DNA of 64,000 bases from positions 75,687,355-75,751,354 of the forward strand of contig JALMGJ010000003.1 of assembly GCA_023362775.1 (NCBI GenBank). Direction: 5' to 3'. Source of the stretch: Charina bottae (lineage: Eukaryota; Chordata; Lepidosauria; Squamata; Charinaidae). Under the pieces are notes generated by a model, which worked only from the letters and a program-made list of their open reading frames with translations, did no database searches and was not told the origin of the DNA. Positions 1 through 11,880 of this stretch are shown piece after piece. The translations under genes and the position numbers were made by a program. Numbering within the stretch: the stretch's first letter is position 1; each line of letters opens with the position of its first letter.

Positions 1-256
1 AAAGGTGATTTTTTTCTCTCTGCTCTGACATGAATGCAAACACACAAAAACACATACACTTCTTAGCCCTGAATATAGATTTGGTTGTCTCTCTCACTCT
101 AGAGAAGAAATTAATTTGTTTTCTACTGTATCACATTCAGAACTGCACAAATAATTGTGAATTTGTAGCATTCTTTCAGATAATTAGGCAATCATAGCTG
201 CATATAGTATAAGCTTATAAAGATTTGTGTGGATTGTATTTTTTTTTCTTCATTTC

Positions 257-325
257 AATTTTTTATTTTATTTTATTTTATTTATATAGCCGCCCATCTC
301 ATACCAGTGACTCTGGGCGGCTAAC
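257..325 (-). repeat. L2 3'-end fragment
   Basis: On the minus strand this reads CCGCCCAGAGTC, GAGATGGGCGGC, TATATAAA and then an AAATA-type tail. That is the same 3' terminus as the long L2 at 12968-17402. It lies in the last KLHDC8A intron. Confidence 0.75.
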
Positions 326-975
326 AATAATTAGTTCTCTCATTTTAAATCTTGTATACCTCTCTTCCCCCATCCCCCAACTTCACACAATAAAAACATA
401 TAATTTTTCAGTTCATTTCATAAATATGAATATTTTAACTATAATGAGATTTTAGTTCAGCATCACTGAGTCAAATTTGATTCCTGGTAATTGTATGGAC
501 AAATGTATGCTTGACATCTGGACTTGTATTTTGTAATAACACAAAGCTCTTCTAAGGAAATTCCTGTAGACTCTTTAATCCTATCCATCCATCCATCTTT
601 TCTTTCTTCTGCATCCCTCAACCTTACCTAGCATAATCGTTTTTTCTTGTCCATCATCTGCTGCCTTGGGCATACTTTGTTCAAAGTATGTGACTTCCTA
701 CTTACAGATCATCACCCGATTTCTCTAACCTGTACTTTCTGGGTTTCAGCTTTGCATTGCCAGGCTAACTGTGTCCCTTTTGGCTCCAGAAGCATGGAAT
801 GGGGATGGGGTCACTAAGGAGAGAGGGACTCATTGGAGAAGCATTGGGATGGATTAAAGAGTGTCATGGACAGGCCAATTCCCTATTCCTGACATAAAGA
901 AAGCTAGAAGTGACAGTTTTAGGAAAATATAGTTCAAACATGATTTCACTTTGAGGGGATGGAAGAAATCCTTAC

Positions 976-1077
976 CTAGTCCTCCCGCAACAATAATTCT
1001 TCCTTTTAAATATCCAGCAATGAAATCTGCCCGTCGTTTCTTCAGAAAAAATGAGCGTTCGATCTTCATCCAGCCCC
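976..1077 (-). CDS. KLHDC8A: KLHDC8A coding exon 4 (gene runs off the left edge)
   Basis: This short exon has 34 codons (102 bases, phase 1 at both ends). It encodes GGWMKIERSFFLKKRRAD and then GRIIVAGGLG, the start of the last kelch blade. The acceptor is TTTTCAG and the donor GTAAGG. The coding sum of the four exons is 859 bases (286 codons plus one base). A protein of about 350 residues needs one more exon of about 63 codons. I did not find it in bases 1-975, so it should lie to the left of this window. The gene is therefore partial here but shows no damage. Confidence 0.9.
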
Positions 1078-3097
1078 CTGAAAATTCACCTGGTTTGTTA
1101 TTAAATGATCATGACTTTTTCATAGCTAATAAAATACTAGAGATCTGTAACTCAATAGGTTTGTCCGCTGATATATTTGGTGTGCTCATATCCCCCCCCC
1201 TTTACCTGTTTTACCCGTTTGGTGCAGACATGGTGCAGCACCAAACCTTTCAACCGTACTCTCCCTCTGCCATTGTAATTTCTGTAGAACGCACTGATGT
1301 ACATACGTGGGCATTGCTTTCTGGGGAAATTATTATGGTAATGCAGTTGGTCCAGCAATGTAAGGACCCTGCTCAGTCAGCACCACGGAATATATGCTAT
1401 TACCGGGGAGATTCTGCTCCTATGAGGTAGGCCTGAGGAAAAATACCAGCTTGCTGGGGGATGGGGGGGGGCAACATAAAACTTATCCTGGGTTTCAACA
1501 AATTTGGAGCCCATAGTATCAGAAAAGCATGAAAATCTGGACTTCAAGAATATCTCATAAAAGGCTGCTCTCCTCCATTAATACATTAAGATGTGGGGCC
1601 CTCTCTCTGGTGTGTGGTTACTGTTCACAGTAAGATGAGAAATGGCTTCACTTCTCTGCAGACCCATCTCTTCCATTAAGTTAAACCTGACTTCTGAACT
1701 CATGATTTTCACAGAAAGATTTTCTATCTGTATTTTAAAGCTTAATAAAAATTCAGGAGCAATTGGCAGTACAATTGGAACAAGTTTTCTGGCACATGGA
1801 GAAACTATTTTTTGCTACAAATATGATTCTTGAAGTCCTTGAGGGGGCAGTCACCAGACCGAATAAAAATGTTTTCTACTTAAACTATTACATTTGCTAC
1901 CACATTATGTAATGAAGACTTTACAGTGCAAACACTAGGATTGAAAACATCATTTAGGTGATGGGCTTCTTGAATATTTAGGGATCAGTATATAGCTTGA
2001 TTCAGTAGGGTTGTGAAATCAAAAGCAGCTGTCCAGAGTTTTTACTATTATATTACATACTTTCCTCTAATTCCCCAGTTATGCCAGAGATGCACAACAT
2101 TTTGGGATGTGGGCTGCTTTTCACCTTTGTGTTTCTTGCTAGAGCAGGGCTTTCCATACTGTGTGTCGCGACACATTACTGTGTCGCCTGGGGGCCCCAA
2201 GTGTGTCGAGCGACAACCTGGAAGCGCTGATGGCGCGTTGCCGCCGCCGCCATGCACAACAACAGGCCATCAGCGCTTCCAGGTTCCAGAATGCCGCTTC
2301 CACGGTGCACAAAAACCTGAAAGTGCGGCGGCAAAGGGTTTTGTGCACTGCAGCGGCAACCCGGAAGCGCTGCCGCCGGCGCTTCTGGGTTTTTGCGCGC
2401 CGCAGTGGCAGCGGCGCTTCCGGGTTTTTGCGCACCAGCCGTTGGTGTGTCGCCAACAGCAAGAGTTTGGAAAGCCCTGTGCTAGAGACAAGTGGGTGGT
2501 TCCAGGATGGAAGTACATTTTATTCTAATTAAAATTAATATTAATGTTAAATACAGTTAATATGTTTATTCTTCATGTATTTAATAATTTTCCCTTCTGC
2601 CCAGTTCAGAATGACAATTTGATAATGGCAGCTTGGCAGCAATTTCTGAAGGATCATTCGGAGAGATCCAAAACTTTGTAGAGGCTAAATGCAAGTCAGG
2701 GAACTCAGGTTATACACCCCACTGTAAGGCTTGGGTAAGGAACCCTCAGTTCATTAGGTACAGGCAGCCACTTTTTATGCCTCCAGAGCCTCCCAAAATT
2801 GTATTGCTGAATTTACATGGCAAACCACAGAGAAATAGAGGCATCATTTTTCTACAAAAAAAATATAAAATTAAATATAATGGGCAATCTTTAATGTACC
2901 CAACCTTTCAAAAAGCGATGGGTAATCAGAAATCCTGCCCAGTCTATTTCTGGTACATGAGCACATCACCACCACACCCATGGTGGTCCCTGGTGGTCCA
3001 AAAATCAAGTTATAAAAAGTGTGTTATCAAAAGGTGGTTCTCCTCTGTGTTGACATAGGCACATGCGAATCTGGAGGGCAATCCCAGAAAAACTCAC
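1078..3097. other. KLHDC8A intron between coding exons 3 and 4
   Basis: This intron is about 2 kb. Its only recognised content is the GC-rich hAT MITE at 2145-2479. The long open frames within it come from that MITE and have no coding support. Confidence 0.7.
2145..2479. mobile_element. hAT-type MITE, family A, with 8-bp target duplication
   Basis: The 335-bp element starts CAGGGCTTTCCA and ends TGGAAAGCCCTG, so it has terminal inverted repeats. It is flanked by a perfect 8-bp duplication TGCTAGAG (2137-2144 and 2480-2487), the hAT hallmark. The interior is very GC-rich, repeats GTGTCGC words near both ends and has no transposase. A second copy is at 60481-60717. Confidence 0.85.
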
Positions 3098-3313
3098 CTT
3101 GCTCAATCTCAAAGATATCCACATTTTTCATAAACTTGGGCTGACGGTACAATCTGCCCTGCCGCAATCCCCCGAGGCTAAAGATGTTGTTCTCTGTGCA
3201 AAGGAAGGTGGAGAAAGCCCTTTTGCTGGGAATATTGGGGAATTTGGTCCAAGATCTGGTCTCAGTGTCAAAGACTTCAAAGGCATTCACAGCATATTTG
3301 GACTGCCTTCCAC
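3098..3313 (-). CDS. KLHDC8A: KLHDC8A coding exon 3 (kelch repeat)
   Basis: This exon adds 72 codons (216 bases, phase 1 at both ends). It starts inside the GG doublet completed by GGRQSKYAVNAFEVFD and ends at EIEQG. The donor is a consensus GTGAGT. The acceptor is a weaker CTGAAG preceded by TTTTCTT. The blade contains the expected ETRSW and SLGGLRQGRL elements. Sequence further along the frame toward lower coordinates is intron, not protein. Confidence 0.92.
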
Positions 3314-3562
3314 CTTCAGTGAAGAAAAGCATATAGTGAGAAGTCAGCTTGGACTCATAGCAACATTATCTTTCATCATTTTGATGATTCAGCAAGAATT
3401 AGGGAATGGGAATCGAGGAAAAGCAGATAAAGAGATGCTGTCACAAGTGAGGGGAAAGGAAGTTTTTGGGCTACTGAAAGACCAACTCAGTTTTATGTCC
3501 TTGTCCTACATCCTATTAGGAAGTAGCAAGAACTGGCTACCTATGAAAACATTTTGAAAAAG

Positions 3563-3564
<2 letters not shown>

Positions 3565-3593
<29 letters not shown>

Positions 3594-3650
3594 AGACTTT
3601 TATCACCACGCCATCTCCCCGAAAGGGGACTCTGGGCGGTTTACAAACAT
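3565..3650 (-). repeat. L2 3'-end fragment
   Basis: On the minus strand this has CCGCCCAGAGTCCCC, GGAGATGG and then an (AAAT)n tail, matching the terminus of the 13-17 kb L2. Confidence 0.75.
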
Positions 3651-4079
3651 ATTTTACCCCTCATTAAGGAATTTTCTCTGTAAGATTTGACCATTCCTGG
3701 ATAGTCACTCAGCCTGACAGATTTTTCTGCTACTTCTTCAACATTTCCATTATAAAGCTAACTTATCACATGGCACAACTGATTATTATGATTACTCTTA
3801 AACTGTTATTCTTTAAGTTTATAAATCAGATAATCAAACCTCTCTCTGTCTGTATATTTTGCAAAAAGTGTGCTATGTTGTAGGGCAATAATTTATTGCA
3901 TAGTCGTCCTGTCAGTAATTCTTCAAAAGGATTGTGTATTTTCTTCCAGTTATAGTTATGCTCATTAGGCATGTCATAATAGTTTCCACCAATTTGTCCA
4001 TTTTATACTATTAGATTTTGCATCAGCAGCATTTTAATCTTTTATAATATACCAAATTTATTTTCTAACCTTTTTCGGG

Positions 4080-4278
4080 GTGCTGATGGTGATATTATTC
4101 TTTCATATTTAAAAATGTCCATTTTGTCCCGTTTTTAAAAGTTTACGCGGCGAAGCACGCCAGCACGCGCCCGCACACCCACATGCATGTATGTGCGCAC
4201 GCGCGCCCACTTTGTCCGGCGAGCCGTGGGTACGTTAGGGACCCGTTTTCCTCTCAAAGAAATATGGTCAGCCTAGTC
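4080..4278 (-). mobile_element. Half MITE of family C (one terminus only)
   Basis: The right end, ATATGGTCAGCCTA, and the preceding TTTCCTCTCAAAG are shared with the right end of the MITE at 24911-25336, and both copies carry a GTCCCGTTTTT segment. The opposite terminus TAGGCTGACCAT is not found nearby. The copy is truncated or too eroded on its left, so its left boundary is approximate. Confidence 0.55.
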
Positions 4279-5345
4279 AAGCAGCAGTTCAGTCTAGCTA
4301 TCTTCATGTGAACAACCATTCACATACACATTTGCACAAACACTGCAATTAGACTTTCATGAAATCAGTGAAAGCTATTTTAAAAACCTCACAATATTTA
4401 TTTATCTTAGAGGGTACTATTATGAATGGGATGGCTAACATAGCCTTGTACCACTGTGCAACAAGGTTAACTTCATCAGCAGTATCCCCTTTTCCTTAAA
4501 TTCTCTTAAAAATTCTCTCCCTGCGCTGCAAAAGAGGCTTTAAAATAGCCTTCATTGACGTTATTGGCTATTTTAAAAGCTTTGAGGGTAGAGCCTTCCA
4601 AAATTGCTAGCCACCTAAATCTGGGTCTTGGGGGAGGCAGGGAGGAGACAACATTAGGTTCACAGGCTGAAGGTTCCCAATTCTTTATTGATATAAATGG
4701 AGGAACAGTGCTAAGGCTCTCTACAGCTATGGAGCCACAGTTCAGATTGGACTTTCTACAGTTAGAGATAAAAATACAAATTCATATCAGGGGAGGACAA
4801 TAACTGGATGACAGTTTTGTGTAGAAGCTCAGTAAAATGTAAGAATGTAAAGTATGGCAATTCCCATTTAATTACCTACTTTTCCTCTTTCCATTTCATC
4901 CTTGTGCCTAGGAAAAAGTGTTTGCCTTCTGGGACAGCATTTAGGAAAAATAGCCAAACAAGGACTGAGGCAGACATTTCTCCCAGCACAATCTTTCTTA
5001 TTTTATTTCTGACTGGTGATATCGGGATGGCATTTCAGTATTGTTTTCCAAGTGCCTATCTGTGAGTGCCTGCCCCTTAATCTCAAAATATTGCATGGAG
5101 AAAGGGACATTCATGAAAATGTTATTTCCTTCCACCATGAAGGACAGATGCAGCCCACGGACTTCTGCAGAAAACCTGACTAGTTACTGTTCAGACATTT
5201 TTATTCAAGGGGCATTTCCAGCATTGTATATTTTGAGCAACTGTCTGAGGAAGGAGAAACAGGCTCCTGAATTATATATGTGGAGAAAATTAGGGCAAAG
5301 CTAACACTCAGTCAGATGGAAAAGACACCTGAGGTATATTCTTAC

Positions 5346-5510
5346 CCAGAACATAGATCTTGGTGCCCCGCAGAAAGGAGGTGGCAGCATACCTGGGTGT
5401 AGGCATGGTTGCCAAGGACACCCAAATGTCCTTAAGCATATCATAATGTTGCATATAATTGTGAGGACGTAGATCTGCTCCCATTCCACCAGCTGCGTAG
5501 ATTCGGTAGT
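5346..5510 (-). CDS. KLHDC8A: KLHDC8A coding exon 2 (kelch repeat)
   Basis: This exon adds 55 codons (165 bases, phase 1 at both ends) and reads DYRIYAAGGMGADLRPHN through SFLRGTKIYVLG. The acceptor is a T-rich tract ending CAG (5511-5513 on the plus strand). The donor is GTAAG at 5341-5345. The reading frame joins exon 1 only if the GC donor there is used. The paired glycines and the TPRYAATSF segment are typical of a kelch blade. There is no stop or frameshift. Confidence 0.93.
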
Positions 5511-7452
5511 CTGAAAAAAACAGGAAGAGAAAAGGAGACAAAACCCCAACCATGATATTGGTGTTAGATTTTCAGCAGCCCAGGAAGAGTTTGACCCACT
5601 ATGTATGTGGAGATTTAAGTGCAAGGTTTGCAGGCAGAAATACAACTGAGCTGTAATCCAAGCACTTACATGTAAAATCAAAATAATCCCTGAATGGAAA
5701 CACATTCATTATTGTTATCATTTTATCATGTCTCTATTTTAAAAGCAGTCAGAACAGCTTTAAAAATTAAAACAGCAATAAAAAACACAATAAACATAAG
5801 CAATACTAAAAGTAGCAGTACCTTTTAATAAGCAGTTATTTTAAAAACTGAAGCAAAATAATGTTCAAGTCATAAAGGAAAAAAAAAGCTGAATTTAAAA
5901 GTTGAAGAGAAAAGCCAGGGAAAATTTCTATGTGGAGGGCATTCTCTCACAATAGCATTGAAAAGGGCCATTTTTAGGTCGCTGCCAATTACAGTAGTTC
6001 TCACAAAAACATGGTCTTTGAAATGGAGGTTGGTTCATATAATAGCAATCCTAGTGCACAAGAACAGTGCCAACAAAGTACCGTTTCTTTTCAGTGCAAG
6101 CAATAGATACACACACACCCTACACCCATCTGGACGATGACCAGAACAGGGGACAAAGATTAAAGTCCCTTGATGATTAAAGTCATTAGGATCCCAGTCT
6201 TCACTGTACCTGCTATTCACATTTTAATATTCACATACACTCATTCACCAAACTGAAAATTGCATGAATGGCATCACATTTAGATTGGTCCAAACACGAC
6301 ACAAACTAAATGTGGCTTTAAAAATTAAAATGAATGTTGCGGCCATGAAAAGCTCCTGTTAGACTTTACTACGGGCCACAGATCTCAAGCTTATCCTTCA
6401 GGGATTCTAGCAACCCCAAGCAAGGCAGGAATCCTGGTGGTCCAGTCAAGGCTTTTGTTACAGGCCACTTTAAGGTATTCCCCCAAGTGTGAAATGTGAG
6501 AGTGGCAACAAGCTGAACAGGTCAGATGATGCCTTTGGGGCTAGACATGCAGTGAGAGTCCCATCCTAGGAAGGAGGGACATAGACTTTAAATTAAAATG
6601 TCCTGTAGTCAAAACCTAACTCTATCGGAAGTCATAAACATCACTGGAATGGTCCAAAATTGAATCTGTTTTCCCCATGGGGTGGGGGGTAAAGGGCAAC
6701 ATGCATATCTTAAGCCTACCTTTGCTCCTTAAAAAAAAAAACGAAGCTCCAAATAACAGTTTGAATTTTAAACCATGCACCAGCAAGTGACAGCCTGTCT
6801 AACCAGCAAGGAAGGAGAGACTACAGTGTTGTCACCATAACTTCCAGGTTAAAAACAAAATGGGCTGATGGTGGAGGCTGAAAGGGGAAATGGTTGATGC
6901 TTGACTGCACACATTCACCTCCCTTTATAAATTCCTACTGAATGATCCTAGCCCCATGCTTCGTAAAAGCCTTCAGTCTGTCACATGCTCTAGAAAGCAC
7001 CGATTTATCTGTCTTTTGAGAGCTATAAAAACTTCAGCAAACAAAACAGAATAAACAACTTATTCCATATTTGGCAGGAATACAGAATGTGCCTAGCTGT
7101 GTGTGTGTTTAAAAAGAAAAGAAGAAAAGGTCAGGCCACCTTCCAATTACAAGACAGACTTCACAGAGGGTTCTAGGCCCGATGGTAGAAAACCACATAA
7201 ACTCAGCCAGAGTTTGCTGAGTGATTCCAACAATTCAGGTGAAAGGGTCAAAATCAGGAAATATTAACTACTGTATATAAAAGAAATTGACAGCTTCTTG
7301 CTAGACTAGTTGCTACTAGACTAGGCCTCTGAATATGAAAAAAATCCATTCATTCCACCAATTATAAACAGAAATATACCCAAGGACAGGGCACTGCCCT
7401 CAAAGCCAATGTTGTTTCCACCAGAGACTTTAATTAAAAAAAAGTTTCTTGC
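5511..7452. other. KLHDC8A first coding intron (GC-AG)
   Basis: This is a 1.9-kb intron with a GC donor and a strong T-tract/CAG acceptor. I see no repeat family, RNA gene or exon inside it. Confidence 0.6.
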
Positions 7453-7828
7453 CTTTTACTGTCACAGAGATGCCCATCGAAGCTTCTCTCAAAGAGTTTC
7501 TTTTCTTCCACTTGCCCTCATCTATGTTGTACATCTCCACAATCTTCAAAGGCATCTGGTGGGCTCCCACACCTCCAATCACCATTATCCTCTTGCCCAG
7601 TGTAGCTACTGCTACCCCAGCCCTGGCTGTAGGCATTGGGGGCAGAGAATTCCATTGGTTTGCTTCTGGGGAGTACACTTCAAAGCAGTCCATTGGAACC
7701 CCATTGTCATCACAGCCCCCGATGGCAAACACCTGTCCACCAGCCTCTACCAGGGAAGAATAGACTCTCGGACTGGGCAAAGGTGCTAGAGTTTTCCACT
7801 GAAAGTCCTTGATGCTTGGCACTTCCAT
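7453..7828 (-). CDS. KLHDC8A: KLHDC8A coding exon 1 (start codon, kelch repeats 1-2)
   Basis: This exon encodes residues 1-125 plus the first base of codon 126 of a kelch-repeat protein. It begins MEVPSIKDFQWK and contains the kelch signatures FAIGGCDDNG and MVIGGVG, each followed by the spaced aromatic residues typical of a beta-propeller blade. It closely matches KLHDC8A as I remember it (about 350 residues in mammals, almost all kelch repeats, no BTB domain). The biochemical role of the family is not settled. The ATG directly follows an AG (7829-7830) preceded by a pyrimidine run and a branch-point-like TACTAAG, so a non-coding 5' exon probably lies at higher coordinates. The 3' end is unusual: only a GC donor (7451-7452, context AAAG then GCAAGA) keeps the frame into the next exon. 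The nearby GT, four bases earlier in the transcript, would shift it. Confidence 0.93.
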
Positions 7829-9241
7829 CTCAGGGACAGGGAAACATCTGCTTAGTAATCCATGTATACTGCAGCAAAACATAACAGAGATACAGCAAAC
7901 CAAATTGTTCAAACATAGGGAAGTGGTTCAGAAATGCAGACTTCAAGTGGCTTGAGAATGTCAAGGATGCATTTCTCTGTCCTGCAGCTAAGCTCAGGGG
8001 TGAATTTTCTACCATCTCTAGCCTAGGGCTGTCAAATATGTTGGACCGCAACCCCTATTACCTCTGGGTATTATGCTGATTGTAGGATGGGACCTGTAGT
8101 CCAATCAATCTGGAGGGCTTTAGGTCAAGAGGAGGTTGTCCCCTCTGTTCTATAGACACACAAAATAGCTCTCATACCTTTTATTGGGTCCTCTCGGTTA
8201 ATCCTCCATTTCTGCCTCTGCTGGATACTGATCCTAAATAATAAGATAGGTTAAATTTACTCTTTTGTTCTTGCATCCCCAAAATGCCATTCAGGTGAGA
8301 CTCTCTCTTCTGCTTTGAAGGTTTTCCTCCAGTCAACTTTTCTTCCCTCTTGGGCCCTTCCTTCGAAGCCCCTTTTGTCTGTCTTCCTGGTCCATTCCAA
8401 TCTATACCATCGCCCATAAATTGTTGCTGCCTCATGCAGCACAGCACAGCACAGCACAGCGCTGAGCTGCAAGCGCCAGGAAACAGCCACTAATTAGGGC
8501 ACAGTCAAAGTTGCAAACTCCTCTTACAAGCAAAGGGATTATTTTTGCTCTCTTGCTCTGAACAGCTGACAAGTATGTAAATGAGGTTAGGGAGAAAGGG
8601 AGCCAGCCGCTTACCGCAAGCAGCAGCTGCTGCATCCTCCCCATGTGAGCATAAGCAGGCTCAGGCAGGAGGCTTTCTTCCCAGACTGGGTTTTTTTCTT
8701 TGGGATGGAAGAAATTAAGTTGCCTTAAAGCAGCAAGCAAATACATGGGCATAACTGAGGTTTCCACCAAGTTGGCATACAACTGTTCTTGCAGGTAGGG
8801 GAAAGGAAAGGCTCCATACGTATAATACAGAGAAAATGAGTAAAATCTAGAACAGAAACTCAAACAGATCGTGGAAAAACAAGGACAGCAGTGAGGCATT
8901 TTTAGAAAGACAGCCCTGTTGGTCTACGGCAGCAAGACCTAATTCCTGGCCTCTCAGACAACACATTTATTGTACCATACACTCGTGGAGGAGAGCTCAT
9001 TTCATCGGCTGAAGTGGACTGGTTTATACCAGAATAAGCGTTGGCCCAGATTATATTGCTCTGCATCCAAGGATCACGCAATGGTCTACAAAGATAAGCA
9101 ATAAAATGCCACAAGAACTTTACATGTTTTCAAAAATGAGAAGATATTGGCATGTGCTTGATAGTTTTTGCTAACAAATGAATTAGTCAAGTGCTCCTGT
9201 TCTTCTGTTTTGCAAAGGGAATATTATATAACTGTAAAACT
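7829..9241. other. Sequence upstream of KLHDC8A coding exon 1
   Basis: No coding exon is recognised here. The block holds a short CACAG-type microsatellite (about 8435-8465) and an old dispersed repeat fragment around 8024-8150. A non-coding first exon of KLHDC8A could be here or much further right, and nothing in the sequence decides which. Confidence 0.4.
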
Positions 9242-9322
9242 AATTTATTTATTTTTATTTATTTGTCACATTTATATGGCCACCCATCTCACAACAAGGC
9301 GACTCTGGGCGGCGTACAACAA
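9242..9322 (-). repeat. L2 3'-end fragment
   Basis: On the minus strand this has CCGCCCAGAGTCGCC, GAGATGGGTGGCC and ATATAAATGTGACAAATAAATA. It is a detached L2 3' terminus with its short-repeat tail. Confidence 0.75.
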
Positions 9323-9817
9323 TTGCAGGATGCATAGAAGAATTCATTTTAATTTCCAGTAAGCTGCAACCAAATTACTTTCTGATAAAAGGGTGTTTTG
9401 TGATTGGCCACACCCACCAAGACAACCATTTTACAAGAATGCCCATAACATGATCTCAACATGTGCTACTGTGCCAACTGTAATGTGCCTACTGGCCCCA
9501 AATGCTCATTTGTCCTTGTATTAGGGCAAACTGTTTATTCTGAATGAATCTAGCAACTCGGGCAGAAATCTGGCCTTAAGCAGCAATATTCTGTTTATGG
9601 AGTACATAGAAGATATTGGGAGAAAAGCAATGATGTTCTTGATTTATTTGTTTGTTTTAAAAAATTCAATTTCTATACAGTAAAAGCTCAATTTTACAGA
9701 CTCCTATTCAGCAGGCTTCAGATGCAATGGACAAAATGTTAGTGGAAATTTCACCCCCAAATAACACACCAAGTCTGTTGTTTCCAAAGCAGTTCAGACA
9801 ATTGATGTCATTTAAAT

Positions 9818-10083
9818 CAGGGGTCCCCAACCTTTTTGGCACCAGGGTCCAGTTTCAAAAGACGATTTTTCCGCGGACTGGGGGGGCGGGGTTTCCGGGA
9901 TTTCTGTGGACCGGGGGGCAGCGTTTGAGGGCGGGAGCCAATTGCACGCACCGGGGGTGGGGTTTGCAGGCGGGAGCCAATCACGCAGAAGGGGGCGAGG
10001 TTTGCGGGCGGGAGCCCCGCGGCCCAGTTCCTAACAGGCTGCAGCCCACTAGTGGGCCATGGCCCACAGGTTGGGGAACCCTG
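9818..10083. mobile_element. hAT-type MITE, family B, with GC-box/CCAAT repeats
   Basis: The 266-bp element begins CAGGGGTCCCCAACC and ends GGTTGGGGAACCCTG. It is flanked by a perfect 8-bp duplication ATTTAAAT (9810-9817 and 10084-10091). The interior (about 9925-10020) has tandem units of the form GGGCGGGAGCCAAT, pairing a GC box with a CCAAT box. There is no transposase. A relative in the opposite orientation is at 28330-28663. Confidence 0.87.
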
Positions 10084-10212
10084 ATTTAAATCATTTGTGT
10101 CAATCAGGTGAATAATGTCAAATACAAAATTATGCAAATTATGTAAATTGATGCAAACAACATACACTATGTCAGTTTGGATTTAATGGACATTTGCTTT
10201 ATTATACATCCT

Positions 10213-10525
10213 TTTTCCTCAAGGAAAGGAAAGGTTCCCCTGTGCAAGCACTGAGTCATGTGACCCCTGGGGAGATGCCGCTTTCGCGACATTTTCCTGG
10301 CAGACTATAGAGTGGGGTGGTTTGCCATTGCCTTCCCCAGTTGTAATTACCTTTCTCCCAGCATGCTGGGTACTCGTTTTACCGACCTCGGAAGGATGGA
10401 AGGCTGAGTTGACCCGAGCCGGCTACCTGAGAACCAGCTTCCGCTGGGATCGAACTCAGGTCGTGGGGAGAGTTTCGGTTGCAATATTGCTACCTACCAC
10501 TCTGTGCCACACGAGGCTCATATGT
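10213..10525 (-). mobile_element. tRNA-derived SINE (unnamed amniote family)
   Basis: Read on the minus strand it begins GAGCCTCGTGTGGCACAGAG, has a tRNA-like B-box region GAGTTCGATCCC, then a tRNA-unrelated body with GGCAATGGCAAACCACCC, and ends in a CCTTTCC-rich tail. This layout (tRNA head, body, simple tail) is that of a SINE. It differs from the Sauria SINEs in this window. Confidence 0.75.
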
Positions 10526-10816
10526 TTCCTCAAACGACCCCTTAAACTGAGGTTTTGCTATACTGCTAACTACCATAGTCACACTTGCAGAAGAGATCCT
10601 TCTTACAAATAGAACAGATGGTGTTATTAAATATTAACTTCCTTAGATAAGAAAATTATTTTTGACTGGTCTGTGGGACTTTGACAACTTTAATATGATA
10701 AAATCTATAATTACGCATTTAAACAAAATCCATAGGTAAATGAATTGGGCTCTGTTGTTACCATCATCTGATTGCTATTTGGCTTTGATTTGGCTTGGCT
10801 TATTTGGTTTCTGAAT

Positions 10817-10865
10817 TTATATTCCACCTCTTCCTCCAGAGAAAACTCAAGAGAGCTCACAAATA
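10817..10865 (-). repeat. 3' fragment of a tRNA-derived SINE
   Basis: The minus strand reads like the tail of the SINE at 42244 (CTTGAG, CTC, AGGTGGAATATAAAT). It is short and eroded. Confidence 0.4.
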
Positions 10866-11214
10866 TAGATACATAATAACATTTTATATATTATCACTTT
10901 TCAAGTGACAATTCCTAAACTGTAATTCATAAAATAAAAGCACATATTCCCTCCCCCCCTGCTGCCACTTCCAAATATCTCTCTTATACAAAATATAATG
11001 GGAATATTATTCCTTTTTTCTTGCCAGGGAAGGAACCTGTATCAGCACTTCCTCACCTCCTGTGACCCTGAACAAATAAACACAATCCCAGCTGCAAGCT
11101 ATACAGTATTTTCAGGTCTCGGAGCAGATTCTTAACTCATAGTCAGTGGCAAGCTGATAAAAACACCATAACTGGCATAAAAATGTAACATCTTGAATGT
11201 AAAATACTTTTGAG

Positions 11215-11880
11215 ATGAAAACAGCTCTGAAGGCCTGTGGATATCCAAATTGGGCCTTCACTAAATCTAAGTCTACCAGACCTAAAACAGCGACAGACAG
11301 GGCTAAGACTCAGAGTAAACGGAAGAACCTGGTCATTCCTTACATGGCTGGCATGTCTGAAAAGATAAAACAGATATTTGGCAAACACCACATACCTGTA
11401 TATTTCAAACCCACCAACACACTGAGACAGAGGCTTGTACATCCCAAAGATCAAACTCCAAAACACAAGAAAAGCAATGTAGTGTATGCAATCCAGTGCA
11501 GTGAGGAGTGCTCTGAGCTCTACATTGGAGAAACCAAACAACCTTTGTACAGGAGGATGGCCCAACACAGGAGGAGCAACACCACAGGACCAGAGTCAGC
11601 AGTTTACCTTCATCTAAAGGAAAAAGGACACTCATTCGAGGACATTAATGTTCACATTTTAGACAGGGAAGATAAGTGGTTTGAAAGAGGTGTCAAGGAA
11701 TCCATTTATGCCAACTTGGAAAATCCTTCTTTGAATAGAGGTGGGGGCCTCAGGCACAATCTTTCCCCTATTTTCCTTCCTGCTTTGTCTTCTGTGCCTA
11801 GGAAGATTAAGACCATTTCTCAATCTCAACAACAGCAAGGTAATCTTAACGATCCTCCTTTGGATGATAAAGGGACTTAG
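11215..11880 (+). pseudogene. GIY-YIG endonuclease domain of a Penelope-like element (truncated frame)
   Basis: The open frame is 221 codons. Residues 89-93 (VVYAI) and 103-105 (YIG) form the GIY-YIG signature. Cys95 and Cys99 lie between them, an arginine-rich helix LYRRMAQHRR follows, and a later KES (E162) is a candidate metal-binding glutamate. The apparent ATG at 11215 lies in the host-derived target duplication, so the original protein extended further upstream and was cut off on insertion. The part that remains is uninterrupted, suggesting a fairly recent event. In an intact element this domain nicks DNA to prime reverse transcription. On its own it is unlikely to work as a gene. Confidence 0.85.

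Noticed and set aside
2013..2532. Several overlapping open frames of 80-170 codons on both strands
   Set aside because: They fall in and around the GC-rich MITE at 2145-2479, where stop codons are rare by composition. No domain or splice support.
8024..8150. Possible old DNA-transposon fragment with GTAGTCCAATCAATCTGGAGG
   Set aside because: It resembles a widespread amniote repeat, but no termini or target duplication could be seen, so no element is called.
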